DNA of 64,000 nt from an uncultured Phascolarctobacterium sp. Lineage in GTDB: Bacteria > Bacillota > Negativicutes > Acidaminococcales > Acidaminococcaceae. The stretch covers positions 159,637 through 223,636 of the forward strand of contig CASFZG010000001.1 of assembly GCA_949299135.1 (NCBI GenBank), read 5' to 3'. A program made the translations under genes and the position numbers. The notes beneath the pieces were generated by a model. It saw nothing but the letters and a program-made list of their open reading frames with translations. It was not told where the DNA came from and searched no databases. Shown here in pieces: positions 26,360-35,296 of this stretch. The number at the start of each line of letters is the position of its first letter. Position 1 is the first letter of the stretch.

Positions 26360-26856
26360 TTCTTCATCTCCCCGGCAATCTGTAAAAGCTGCTGCAATGC
26401 GTCTTCCACGCCGCTTACGTTCTGCACCGTGTAAGCGGCATATTTTTTATACAGCTCTATGCGCTCGTTGTAAAGTTCAAAAATACGCTGCGTCCCTGCA
26501 GCCAAAAGCGGGCGCGTTTGTATTTCCACATCGCTTACAATCGCTTCCGGCGGACGGTCGATAAAAACAACGCAGCCCGTTTTTTGGTAAGCCTGCATGC
26601 TCGCTGCGCGCTTGACCACACCGCCGCCGGCCGCAATAACGCAGCCTTCTTTTTGCGATAAGTATTCCGCCGTGCGCTGTTCTGCTTCGCGGAACACATC
26701 CTCACCCTGCGCGAAAAATTCTTTTATCGTGTAAGGCTCGCGTGCTTCCAGAACATCGTCGGCGTCGTAAAAATCAACTTTTAACCGCACTGCCAGCATT
26801 TTGCCAAGCGTTGTTTTGCCGCAGCCCGGCATACCGATTAACACTATATTTTTCAT
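26356..26856 (-). CDS. aroK: Shikimate kinase
   Basis: ATP-dependent phosphorylation of shikimate at O3. It is a 166-residue P-loop kinase: GMPGCGKTTLGKMLA (about 7-21), the shikimate-binding DADD and the GGGVV motif. The usual LID region contains RPPEAI and QTRPLL. It overlaps aroE by four bases and aroQ by four. Confidence 0.94.
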   Translation of the reverse strand: MKNIVLIGMPGCGKTTLGKMLAVRLKVDFYDADDVLEAREPYTIKEFFAQGEDVFREAEQRTAEYLSQKEGCVIAAGGGVVKRAASMQAYQKTGCVVFIDRPPEAIVSDVEIQTRPLLAAGTQRIFELYNERIELYKKYAAYTVQNVSGVEDALQQLLQIAGEMKK

Positions 26857-27674
26857 GGCTTCTGCCCCAGCCTTTGCGTAATTTTAACTGCCAAATCCGT
26901 GCCCAGCCTGCGCCCCTGCCAGATTTCCTGCGCCGCCACTGCCTGCGCCGCCAGCATCAGCAGCCCGTTAACAGCCGTTTTGCCAGCACTGTGTGCCATG
27001 CGCAAAAATTCCGTTTCCGCAGGGTTATAAATTAAATCCACCGCCGCCGCAAAATTTTTAACCACATCCGCACTCACCGGGCTGACGCCTGTTTTGGGGT
27101 ACATGCCCACCGGCGTGCAGTTAATAATAATGTCGCCGTTTTCCTGTTCCAGTTCCGCATAACTTAAACAGCGCACCTTTGCGCCCGCGCAGATGTTTAA
27201 AACCTGCTGCGGTATTTCCTGCGGTGTGCGCGATACCAAAAGCACTTCGGCAATGTCTCCTTTGGCAAGATACTGCAAAACCGCGCGCGACGCGCCGCCA
27301 ATACCCAGCACCGCCGCTTTTTTGCCGCGCACTTCTATGCCGTTATGCTCCAGCATCATGCCAAAGCCCAGCCAGTCGGTATTGTAGCCGCAGCTTTTGC
27401 CGTTTTTAAAACCAATAGTGTTCACCGCGCCGATAGCCGCAGCTTCTTCGGCAATGCTGTCCAAAAACGGCATCACTTCAATTTTATGCGGAATGGTTAC
27501 GTTAACACCGTTGTACTGCGCCGCTATTCGCGGCAGCTCCGTGCCCAGCGCTTCCGTCGGCAGCTCTATCAATTTGTAATCCGCCGCAAGGCCCAGTTCT
27601 TCAAAAATAATCTGATGAATCTGCGGCGACAGGCTGTGCCCAAGTTTGGCACCAAGTAAACCAAAATGCTGCAT
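26853..27674 (-). CDS. aroE: Shikimate dehydrogenase
   Basis: NADPH-dependent reduction of 3-dehydroshikimate. The 273 residues contain GLLGAKLGHSLSPQIH and NVTIPHK (catalytic Lys) in the substrate domain, GAVNTI and NTDWLGF, and the nucleotide loop VLGIGGASRAVLQYL. It starts 1 base after the pheA stop. Confidence 0.95.
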   Translation of the reverse strand: MQHFGLLGAKLGHSLSPQIHQIIFEELGLAADYKLIELPTEALGTELPRIAAQYNGVNVTIPHKIEVMPFLDSIAEEAAAIGAVNTIGFKNGKSCGYNTDWLGFGMMLEHNGIEVRGKKAAVLGIGGASRAVLQYLAKGDIAEVLLVSRTPQEIPQQVLNICAGAKVRCLSYAELEQENGDIIINCTPVGMYPKTGVSPVSADVVKNFAAAVDLIYNPAETEFLRMAHSAGKTAVNGLLMLAAQAVAAQEIWQGRRLGTDLAVKITQRLGQKP

Positions 27675-27675
27675 T

Positions 27676-28806
27676 TTATCTCTCCTGCTTCATATCGCTG
27701 CGGTAGTTGCCTAAAATTCTGAAGTACGCGCAGTTATCGCTCAGCATGCGCACAGTTTCCTGCACGTTGGTATCGGCAAGGTTGCCCATCAAATCAATGT
27801 GGAAGAAATACTCCCACGATTTTCCTTCAATCGGGCGCGATTCCAGATTGGTCAGGTTCAAACCGCTGTGGTAAAAATATCCCAGCACGCGGTAAAGCGA
27901 GCCCGGCTCGTGCTTAACGGCGATAACCAGCGTAATTTTATCGGCGTCGGCGCTGTGTTCCGCCTCGTTGGCGATAATGATAAAGCGCGTGGTATTGTTG
28001 CCGTTGTAATTGATGTTCGCCGCCAGAATTTGCAGGCCGTACAGTTCCGCCGCCTGTTTGCCTGCCACCGCCGCCAAATGCAGGCTGCCGCTTTCCTTAA
28101 CTGCTTCCGCACTTTTGGACGTACTGTAATAAGGCACCAGTTTTATCTGCGGGTATTCCGCAAAAAAATCCTTACACTGCGCAAAGCCCTGCGGATGCGA
28201 ATAAACTTCCGTAATGCCGCTGAGCGTTGCGCCCGGCAGCGCCATTAAATTATGCTCAATCTTCACGCATTTTTCGCCTGTAATGTAGCAGCCGTAATGG
28301 CGAAGAAGGTCATACACTTCGGTAATGCCACCGGTGCTGGAATTTTCTACCGGCAGCACGCCATAGCGGATTTCGCCGTTTTTAACGGCTTTTACCACAT
28401 CTTCAAACACGCTGTAATAATGGCGTGTTATTTTTTTGCCCGCAAAATATTCTTCCATCGCCTTATGGCTGTATGAGCCTTCCACGCCGAAGCAGCCGAC
28501 GTCAAAAGCCTCCTGCTGCGCCGCTGCCGTTTGCAGCTGTTCTTCTTCCATGCCGCGGGCAACAGCCATAATATTTTCCATTAAATCCGCCACAGCCGGT
28601 GCGTATTTTTTGTTCTGCAAACGCTCCTGCGCTTTGGCGATAACTTTCAGCTCCCGCGCACGGTCGCGCACGGGCAGATTATTAACTTTTTTGTATTCCG
28701 CCACCTTCAGCACTGCGTCAAGGCGGCGCTCAAAAGCATTTATCAAAATTCCGTCCGCTTCGTCAATTTCGCGGCGGATAGCTTCCAAATCAAGTTTTTC
28801 CGTCAT
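27676..28806 (-). CDS. pheA: Bifunctional chorismate mutase/prephenate dehydratase
   Basis: Makes phenylpyruvate from chorismate. Residues 1-90 are an AroQ-type chorismate mutase, about 105-285 the prephenate dehydratase (GVEGSYSHKAMEEYF, VLPVENSSTGGI, NNTTRFIII) and about 290-370 an ACT domain with PGSLYRVL and ESRP, the Phe feedback site. The ATG at 28806 lies 1 base past the aroC stop; the upstream TTG in the computed ORF is inside the ribosome-binding region (GGGGAGA). Confidence 0.93.
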   Translation of the reverse strand: MTEKLDLEAIRREIDEADGILINAFERRLDAVLKVAEYKKVNNLPVRDRARELKVIAKAQERLQNKKYAPAVADLMENIMAVARGMEEEQLQTAAAQQEAFDVGCFGVEGSYSHKAMEEYFAGKKITRHYYSVFEDVVKAVKNGEIRYGVLPVENSSTGGITEVYDLLRHYGCYITGEKCVKIEHNLMALPGATLSGITEVYSHPQGFAQCKDFFAEYPQIKLVPYYSTSKSAEAVKESGSLHLAAVAGKQAAELYGLQILAANINYNGNNTTRFIIIANEAEHSADADKITLVIAVKHEPGSLYRVLGYFYHSGLNLTNLESRPIEGKSWEYFFHIDLMGNLADTNVQETVRMLSDNCAYFRILGNYRSDMKQER

Positions 28807-28807
28807 C

Positions 28808-29893
28808 TTATCTCTCCCCAACCAGCAGCATATCCAAAATCACCCACGCCGCCACGCCTTCAATTACCGGCACCGCGCGCTGCACAATGCAGGGGTCGTG
28901 CCTTCCGGTAATCGCCAGCTCCGTATTGTCACGGGCGGCAAGGTCCACGGTTTTCTGCACTTTGGCAATGCTCGGCGTCGGTTTAACGGCTACCTTAAAG
29001 CACACCGGCATGCCGTTGGTAATGCCGCCGGTAATGCCGCCGTTGTTGTTGGTGTAGGTTTTCACCGAGCCGTTATCGTAATACATCTGGTCGTTGGCTT
29101 CGCTGCCAGCCATCTGCGTCAGCGCAAATCCTTTGCCAAACTCAATGCCCTTAACCGCAGGCACGCTGAACAAAGCATGCGCTAAACGGCTTTCCAGCGA
29201 ATCAAAAAACGGTTCGCCCACACCGGCAGGCACATTAATCGCCATGCACTCAATCACGCCGCCGACAGAATCACAATCAGCCTTGGCGGCGATAATTTTT
29301 TGCTGCATGGCTTCACCGGCGTTATCGTCAAGCGCCGGAAAATCCTTTGCCGCCAGTTCCGCAAAAAGTTCTGCGCTCTCGCCCAGCAGATTAAAGCTTT
29401 TATCCTGCACTTCCCATACGGATGCAATGTGCGCTCCGACATAAATGCCGCGCTGCGCCAGAATTTGTTTCGCAACCGCACCCATAAAAACCAACGGCGC
29501 AGTCAAGCGTCCGGAAAAATGCCCGCCGCCGCGGTAATCGTTAAAGCCCTTGTACTTTACCTTGCCGCTGTAATCGGCGTGCCCGGGGCGCATTACGTTT
29601 TGCAGCTTGCTGTAATCTCCGGAATGCTGGTCGCTGTTCGGTATCAGTACGCACAGCGGCGTGCCGGTGGTTTTGCCTTCAAAAAAGCCGCTTTGGATAA
29701 TAAAAGCGTCCTTTTCCTGCCGTGCCGTCGCCAGTTTGCTTTTGCCCGGCGCGCGGCGCTGCATTTCTGCCTTAATTGCTTCTAAATCAAGCGCCGTTCC
29801 GGGCGGCAGGCCGTCGATAACGCAGCCAATCGCAAGGCCGTGCGATTCGCCGAAAATCGTCATTTTTATTTTTTCGCCAAAAGTTGCCGTCAT
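28808..29893 (-). CDS. aroC: Chorismate synthase
   Basis: Last common aromatic step, EPSP to chorismate with reduced flavin. The 361-residue protein contains GESHG, RPGHADYSGKVKYKGFNDYRGG and RHDPC, the standard chorismate synthase signatures including the catalytic His residues. It overlaps aroA by four bases. Confidence 0.96.
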   Translation of the reverse strand: MTATFGEKIKMTIFGESHGLAIGCVIDGLPPGTALDLEAIKAEMQRRAPGKSKLATARQEKDAFIIQSGFFEGKTTGTPLCVLIPNSDQHSGDYSKLQNVMRPGHADYSGKVKYKGFNDYRGGGHFSGRLTAPLVFMGAVAKQILAQRGIYVGAHIASVWEVQDKSFNLLGESAELFAELAAKDFPALDDNAGEAMQQKIIAAKADCDSVGGVIECMAINVPAGVGEPFFDSLESRLAHALFSVPAVKGIEFGKGFALTQMAGSEANDQMYYDNGSVKTYTNNNGGITGGITNGMPVCFKVAVKPTPSIAKVQKTVDLAARDNTELAITGRHDPCIVQRAVPVIEGVAAWVILDMLLVGER

Positions 29894-31185
29894 AAGTTTT
29901 CTCCCTGCTCCAACCTGCCGCCCAGCAGCGCAAAATCCTGCCAGAAGGTTGGATATGATTTTTTAACGCTTTCGCTTCCTTCTATTATAACAGATTCTGC
30001 GCAGACCGTGCTCGCCACTGCCATGCTCATGGCAATGCGGTGGTCGTTCCATGCCGATACGCGCCCGCCACGCAGCCCCTGCGGTTTGCCGTTAATCACA
30101 AGGCTTTCTGCCTGCTCAATCACGTCCGCACCCAACTTGTTCAGCTCGGCGGCAATCGCGTGCAGGCGGTCACATTCTTTAATGCGCAAACGCCCGGCGT
30201 TGATAATTTTAGTCTGCCCTTCCGCCACAGCGGCCGCCACCGTCAACACGGGGATAATATCGGGGCAGTCAGCGGCGTCAATAACGGTTGCGCGCAGCTT
30301 GCTTTTTACTGCCAGTAAACCGCCGTCAGCCTGCGTCATGCTGCCGCCCATTCTCATCAAAATATCTTTAACAACGCGGTCGCCCTGCAAGGATTTGTCA
30401 TACGCACCGGCGCAAATTATGTTGCCGTTAAGGCAGCCTGCCGCCAGCCAGAACGCCGCCTGTGACCAGTCGCCCTCCACATCGGCGTTGCCGCTTTGGT
30501 ATTGCTGGCTGCCCGGTACCACAAAGTTTTGGTAATTGTTGTTCTGCACTTTTATGCCGTATTTTGCCAGCGCAGATAAAGTCAAATCAATATAGCTCTG
30601 CGATTCCAGCGGCGTGGTAATGATGATTTCCGAATCACTATCCAGCAGCGGCAGCGCGAACAGCAGCCCCGAAACAAACTGCGAGCTGACATTGCCCGGC
30701 AGTTTAAAAGTGCCGCTGTGCAAATTGCCTTCCACCGTTACCGGTAAGCCTTGCTCAGGCGTGTATTTTACGCCCTGCTCATCAAAAATATCATAGTACG
30801 GTTTCAGCGGGCGCTCGCCCAGCCGGCCTGCACCGCAAAAAGTTACCGGCGCGCCGCACAGCGCACCCAGCGGCAGTAAAAACCGCAGGGTTGAACCCGA
30901 TTCGCTGCAATCGCACACCTCGCCGGTTGCCTTAACCGTACCCGTGCCGTAAATTTTTACCGCGCTGCGCCCTTTAAATTTACTTGCAGTCAGTTCCGAC
31001 CTGACGCCAAGCGCATTTAAACAACGCAGCGTCGCCGCAATGTCCTCGGACATGCTGATGTTATCTATCACACTTTCGCCCTGCGCCAGCGCCGCGCAGA
31101 TAATTTCGCGGTGCCCCATGCTTTTGGAGGACGGCACATTAACCGTGCCCGCCAGCGCGCCGGGCTGAATTTTTACCATAGCCAT
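29890..31185 (-). CDS. aroA: 5-enolpyruvylshikimate-3-phosphate synthase
   Basis: Joins PEP to shikimate-3-phosphate. A 431-residue two-domain protein with SSKSMGHREI near the N-terminus (phosphate binding), SESGSTLRFLLPLGAL, and late RIKECDRL and DHRIAMSMAVA motifs. The target loop is LPLGAL rather than the glyphosate-sensitive LGNAGTAMR of E. coli, so it is a more divergent (class II-like) form. It lies 2 bases after aroB. Confidence 0.94.
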   Translation of the reverse strand: MAMVKIQPGALAGTVNVPSSKSMGHREIICAALAQGESVIDNISMSEDIAATLRCLNALGVRSELTASKFKGRSAVKIYGTGTVKATGEVCDCSESGSTLRFLLPLGALCGAPVTFCGAGRLGERPLKPYYDIFDEQGVKYTPEQGLPVTVEGNLHSGTFKLPGNVSSQFVSGLLFALPLLDSDSEIIITTPLESQSYIDLTLSALAKYGIKVQNNNYQNFVVPGSQQYQSGNADVEGDWSQAAFWLAAGCLNGNIICAGAYDKSLQGDRVVKDILMRMGGSMTQADGGLLAVKSKLRATVIDAADCPDIIPVLTVAAAVAEGQTKIINAGRLRIKECDRLHAIAAELNKLGADVIEQAESLVINGKPQGLRGGRVSAWNDHRIAMSMAVASTVCAESVIIEGSESVKKSYPTFWQDFALLGGRLEQGENL

Positions 31186-31187
31186 AA

Positions 31188-32255
31188 TTAACTCCGTTTA
31201 ACGTAGTCCGGCAGTGCCTGCCAGTCCGTTTTCTGCAAAAAGCTGCTGCCTATTTCCTTCAAAATAATCAAGGTAATGCTGCTGCCGCTTTTCTTTTTAT
31301 CCATGCCGATGCCCGCCAGCAAATCAGCTTCCGTGTACGGCGCATCCACCGGCAGGTTGTATTTTTGCAAAACTTTGCAAATTGCATCCGCCGTGCCGGG
31401 TGCGGTAAGCCCCAGTTTTTCCGTCTGCCTCGTCAGCAGCGCCATGCCGATGCCGACGCCTTCGCCGTGCGTATATGTAGTGTAGCCACAGCATTTCTCC
31501 ACCGCGTGCCCGATAGTGTGCCCAAAATTCAGCACCATGCGCTCGCCGGTGTCAAATTCGTCGTGCTCCACAATCTCTGCCTTAATGGCGCAGCAGCGTT
31601 CCACAATGCCGCCAATATTCGCCAGCAGTTCCTCATCGTCACGCATAGCGGCAATTTTTTCAAACAGCGCCTTGTCGCGGATGCAGCCATATTTAATGGC
31701 TTCCGCAAGGCCGTCGTGCAAAAAGCGTACCGGCAAAGTGCGCAAAAGTTCGGTATCAATCAGCACCAGCCTGGGCTGATAAAAATTGCCGACAAGGTTT
31801 TTACCTGCAGGCAAATCAACCGCCACCTTGCCGCCGACGCTGCTGTCAATCTGCGCCAGCAAAGACGTCGGCACCTGCACATAATCAATGCCGCGCAAAA
31901 AGGTCGCCGCCGCAAAGCCGCCCAAGTCGCCGGCTACGCCGCCGCCCAAAGCCACAACCAAATCGCTGCGGGTAATGCCCGCCGCTGCTAACCGGTCATA
32001 AATTTTGGCAAGTTCGGCTAAGCATTTGCTTTTTTCACCGGCTGGAAACACAATACGCGTTACGGCAAAACCGCTGCCTTCCAGCGATTTTTGCAGGCGT
32101 TCGCCGTATAGCTCGTCAACATTGCTGTCGCTGATAATCGCCGCGCGCTGCGCTTTGCTGACGCTGAGGATTTTTGCGCCCGCTTGGTCTAAAAGTCCGG
32201 AGGAAATTTCTATCTGATAGGATTTTGCCCCTAAATTTACGTTAATAATGCTCAT
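31188..32255 (-). CDS. aroB: 3-dehydroquinate synthase
   Basis: Second shikimate step, NAD- and metal-dependent cyclisation of DAHP. The 355 residues carry GGGVAGDLGGFAAATFLRGIDYVQVPT (NAD and active-site region) and the metal ligands in NFGHTIGHAVEK and THGEGVGIGM. It overlaps tyrA by four bases. Confidence 0.96.
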   Translation of the reverse strand: MSIINVNLGAKSYQIEISSGLLDQAGAKILSVSKAQRAAIISDSNVDELYGERLQKSLEGSGFAVTRIVFPAGEKSKCLAELAKIYDRLAAAGITRSDLVVALGGGVAGDLGGFAAATFLRGIDYVQVPTSLLAQIDSSVGGKVAVDLPAGKNLVGNFYQPRLVLIDTELLRTLPVRFLHDGLAEAIKYGCIRDKALFEKIAAMRDDEELLANIGGIVERCCAIKAEIVEHDEFDTGERMVLNFGHTIGHAVEKCCGYTTYTHGEGVGIGMALLTRQTEKLGLTAPGTADAICKVLQKYNLPVDAPYTEADLLAGIGMDKKKSGSSITLIILKEIGSSFLQKTDWQALPDYVKRS

Positions 32256-33124
32256 AAAACAATGTCCTTCCTGTGGCAGGCCGCCGTGTGCAAAAAGCTT
32301 TGCAGCCCTTCGCGGTCGCCTGCTGCAATCAGCCGCTGCATGGATTCCAGCTGCTGTTTAAAGTTCTCCAGCTCGTTCAGCACATTTTCGCCGTTCTGCA
32401 AAAACAAATCGCTCCACAGCACGGGGTTAATATCGGCAATGCGCGTTACGTCGCGGAAGCCGCCGCCAATAAACCAGCAGCTTTTGCCGCTGTAACGGTC
32501 GCTGTTAATCAGCGTTACCGCCAGCGCGTGCGGCAGGTTGCTGGTGTAGGCAATAATTTTGTCGTGCTCTGCCGGTGCAATTTCCGCCACATGCCCGCAG
32601 CCCAGCGCCAGCGCAAATTTACGCAGCCAGTTTACGGCTTCGGCGCTGTTGGCTTCCGTCGGCACAATCAGGTAGTTCGCATCGTCAAAAACCTCTGCCT
32701 GCGACATGGCATAGCCGCTGCCCTGCCTCCCCGCCATCGGGTGCCCGGAAATAAACTCTGCGCCCTCCAGCATCAGCTGCTGCGCTTCGTAAGGCAGGTT
32801 GGCTTTGCGCCCGGCAACATCAGTCACCAGCGCGCCGCGCTTGATAAACGGCGCAGCCTGTTTTAAAAATTCCGTAACGGCTTCCGGGTAAACGCAGCAG
32901 ATAATCACATCCGCCTGCGACAGGTACGCACCGGCATTCTGGTAAAAGCCGTCGATAACGCCTTCCGCCAGCGCCGTTTTTAAAACATTTTTGTCCGTAT
33001 CAACGCCGATAATGTTTTTAACGCCAGCCCGCCGCAGTGCCTTGGCGTATGAACCGCCCATCAGCCCCAGGCCGATAACGGCAAAACACTGCTCCTGCAA
33101 ATTTTTGCTAAACCCTGCTTCCAC
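32252..33124 (-). CDS. tyrA: Prephenate dehydrogenase
   Basis: Oxidative decarboxylation of prephenate to 4-hydroxyphenylpyruvate for tyrosine. The Rossmann motif GLGLMGGSYAKAL, the EFISGHPMAGRQGSGYAMS active-site segment and YTSNLPHALAV are present; no ACT domain follows. I chose the GTG at 33124, which has AAGGAG at 8-base spacing; the ATG at 33157 lacks a ribosome-binding site. Confidence 0.92.
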   Translation of the reverse strand: MEAGFSKNLQEQCFAVIGLGLMGGSYAKALRRAGVKNIIGVDTDKNVLKTALAEGVIDGFYQNAGAYLSQADVIICCVYPEAVTEFLKQAAPFIKRGALVTDVAGRKANLPYEAQQLMLEGAEFISGHPMAGRQGSGYAMSQAEVFDDANYLIVPTEANSAEAVNWLRKFALALGCGHVAEIAPAEHDKIIAYTSNLPHALAVTLINSDRYSGKSCWFIGGGFRDVTRIADINPVLWSDLFLQNGENVLNELENFKQQLESMQRLIAAGDREGLQSFLHTAACHRKDIVL

Positions 33125-33166
33125 AACCTTCACTCCTTCTGTCCTTCCATCCTGCATAACAGTTGC

Positions 33167-34180
33167 TTACAGCTCCCTGCCGACAATTTTGGCAATGCCG
33201 CTCAGTTCGCCCATCAGCCTTGCAAAGCGTTCCGGCTTCAGGGACTGCGCGCCGTCGCACAAAGCGTGTTCAGGGTCGTTGTGCACTTCAATAATCAAAC
33301 CGTCCGCACCGGCAGCAACGGCAGCCTTCGCCATCGGCTCAACCATCCACCACAAACCTGCTGCGTGGCTCGGGTCTACAATTACCGGCAGGTGGCTTAA
33401 TTTTTTAACCGCCGGGATAGCGCTCAAATCCAAAGTGTTGCGGGTGTAAGTTTCAAAGGTGCGGATGCCGCGCTCGCATAAAATTACGTTGTCATTGCCG
33501 CCCGCCATAATGTATTCCGCCGCCATCAGCCATTCTTCAATCGTTGCGGAAAGGCCGCGTTTTAACAGCACCGGCACATTGGTTCTGCCAAGCTCTTTCA
33601 AAAGTTCAAAGTTCTGCATGTTGCGCGCGCCGACCTGAATCAAATCCACATCCTCCACAAAGCGTTCCAGCATACGGGCGGACATAATTTCCGTTACAAT
33701 CGGCAAACCGGTTTCCTTGCGGGCAATTTTCAAAAGGTCAAGCCCTTCTTCTTTTAATCCCTGGAAGGAATACGGGGAAGTGCGTGGCTTGAACGCACCG
33801 CCGCGCAGCAGGCTTGCACCCGCCAGCTTAACGGATTTGGCAACGCCGACAATCTGCTGCTCGGTTTCAACGGAACACGGTCCGGCGATAACCGTCAGCT
33901 TACGCCCGCCAACCTTAACGCCGCTGACATCAATAACGCTGTCCTCCGGATGGAAGCTGCGGTTGGCACGTTTAAACGGCTCCTGCACGCGCATTACCTT
34001 GTCAACACATTCGTTAACCTTCAGCATGTTCATATCCAGCGCGCTGGTATCGCCGATAACGCCTAAAATTGTCTGGCCGCTGCCGACGATTTCATTAATC
34101 TGGTAGCCCCTGCCCTCAAGGTTCTCCTTAATTTTTTTCCATTCCTGTTCCGGCGTGCCGGGTTTCATTACTATTACCAT
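33167..34180 (-). CDS. aroF: 3-deoxy-7-phosphoheptulonate (DAHP) synthase
   Basis: First shikimate step, PEP plus erythrose-4-phosphate. The 337-residue protein is the class I-beta type with an N-terminal ferredoxin-like regulatory domain (about 1-70), then the barrel with VIAGPCSVETEQQI, RGGAFKPRTSPYSFQG, KRGLSATIEEW and DPSHAAGLWW. The N-terminal domain is the usual feedback site in this type. It is first in the operon and directly downstream of the Phe/Tyr attenuator. Confidence 0.95.
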   Translation of the reverse strand: MVIVMKPGTPEQEWKKIKENLEGRGYQINEIVGSGQTILGVIGDTSALDMNMLKVNECVDKVMRVQEPFKRANRSFHPEDSVIDVSGVKVGGRKLTVIAGPCSVETEQQIVGVAKSVKLAGASLLRGGAFKPRTSPYSFQGLKEEGLDLLKIARKETGLPIVTEIMSARMLERFVEDVDLIQVGARNMQNFELLKELGRTNVPVLLKRGLSATIEEWLMAAEYIMAGGNDNVILCERGIRTFETYTRNTLDLSAIPAVKKLSHLPVIVDPSHAAGLWWMVEPMAKAAVAAGADGLIIEVHNDPEHALCDGAQSLKPERFARLMGELSGIAKIVGREL

Positions 34181-34223
34181 GTTTCTCTCCCCTTTAAAGA
34201 TATTTTAATTTTTGGTTAAACTT

Positions 34224-34260
34224 ATAAAAAAAATCAGGCCTCGTAAGAAGAAGCCTGATT
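34224..34260 (-). terminator. Attenuator terminator before aroF
   Basis: AATCAGGC (34232-34239) pairs with GCCTGATT (34253-34260); on the minus strand eight T residues follow (34224-34231 region). It lies between the leader peptide stop and aroF, where translation of the leader can decide whether it forms. Confidence 0.85.
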
Positions 34261-34292
34261 TAAAAACCTGTTAATATACAGCTTACGCTGAT

Positions 34293-34424
34293 TTATAGGC
34301 ATCTGTTTACGGTGTTGGTGCTATTTGATTTTACGCATGCAAAACGGCCAGCGCTAAAGTAAAAGTAGCCCTGGCTAAAGCCGAAAAAGTATGCTCTTTT
34401 GTTTTGCTGCCAAATCTTTTGCAT
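34293..34424 (-). CDS. Phe/Tyr-rich leader peptide of the aromatic operon
   Basis: A 43-codon ORF between the promoter and the attenuator. It starts ATG at 34424 with AAGGTG upstream and ends TAA at 34293. Residues 11-28 hold six Phe and three Tyr (for example YFFGF and GYFYF), a density that would stall ribosomes when charged Phe- or Tyr-tRNA is short. A 10-base stem with one mismatch (34349-34377 region) covers the YFYF codons, and a second small hairpin follows. This is the layout of pheL-type transcription attenuation. No function as a finished peptide is expected. Confidence 0.82.
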   Translation of the reverse strand: MQKIWQQNKRAYFFGFSQGYFYFSAGRFACVKSNSTNTVNRCL

Positions 34425-34457
34425 AATACACACACCTTAAAAAGTTTTGATGTTGTA

Positions 34458-34486
34458 ATTTTAACCTGCCTGCAAATATCAGTCAA
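34458..34486 (-). promoter_or_regulatory. Promoter of the aromatic operon
   Basis: TTGACT (34481-34486) and TAAAAT (34458-34463) with exactly 17 bases between on the minus strand, about 35 bases before the leader peptide. Confidence 0.87.
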
Positions 34487-34543
34487 GCAAAAATACAAAA
34501 TAAATTAAAAATATTTTTACGCGTTTATTTTTTGTAAACAATG

Positions 34544-35296
34544 TTACAGCTGTAATAACGCCGTTATGCCGCGGTACAGTGCCGTGCATGCGCCGATAAC
34601 GATAAAAATCTGCGTAAGCCTGATAAACAAATGCTGATTGATTTTATGGAAGCACCGCTCGCCCAGCCATGTGCCAAACAGCATCGGCAATGTTACATAA
34701 GCCGCCAGCAGCATTAAGTCCGTACTGATACGGCTGCCGGATAACGCCAGCGACGCCATGGTGCCGATGTTGCCGAAAGCAAAAATCCAGCACATGTTGG
34801 CGCGCGTTACCAGCTTATCGCGCCCTTCCGTCAAAAAGTAGAGCGCTACCGGCGGACCGCTGATACTGGTTGTCGCCGCGGAAAAGCCGCTGCAAAAACC
34901 CGCCGCCATCCGCCCCAGCGTTTTATTTTTTACGCTTAAATCAAAGTGCATGCCCATCAGTGCCAGCACAATTACCAGCACTACACCCAAAAGCACCTGC
35001 AAGTAAGCGGAAGGAATGGCGTTTAACAGATACCCGCCCGGCAGGCTGCCCAAAATGCTGCCGCCTACCGTTACGATTACCGTGCGCCACTCAAAATGTT
35101 TGCGCGTGTTCCACAGCACAATCATTTTTACAAGGCAGGTGCCAAAGATGATGAATACAACCGTTTCCTTCGGCCCTAAAACGGGCATTAAAAACGGCAC
35201 TGCCACCAGCGCAAAACCAAAGCCGGTAACAGTGCTGAACAGCGACGCCATAAATACACTTATTGATACGACAGCAATAAGCAAAGCGTCCGTCAT
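34544..35296 (-). CDS. TauE/SafE-family membrane permease
   Basis: A 250-residue protein with about eight membrane helices, start VVSISVFMASLFSTVTGFGFALVAVPFL and later GFCSGFSAATTSISGPPVALYFL, the two repeated family motifs. Relatives export sulfite, sulfoacetate or similar organic anions; the substrate here is unknown. It overlaps cvfB by four bases and is last in the nadD operon. Confidence 0.85.
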   Translation of the reverse strand: MTDALLIAVVSISVFMASLFSTVTGFGFALVAVPFLMPVLGPKETVVFIIFGTCLVKMIVLWNTRKHFEWRTVIVTVGGSILGSLPGGYLLNAIPSAYLQVLLGVVLVIVLALMGMHFDLSVKNKTLGRMAAGFCSGFSAATTSISGPPVALYFLTEGRDKLVTRANMCWIFAFGNIGTMASLALSGSRISTDLMLLAAYVTLPMLFGTWLGERCFHKINQHLFIRLTQIFIVIGACTALYRGITALLQL

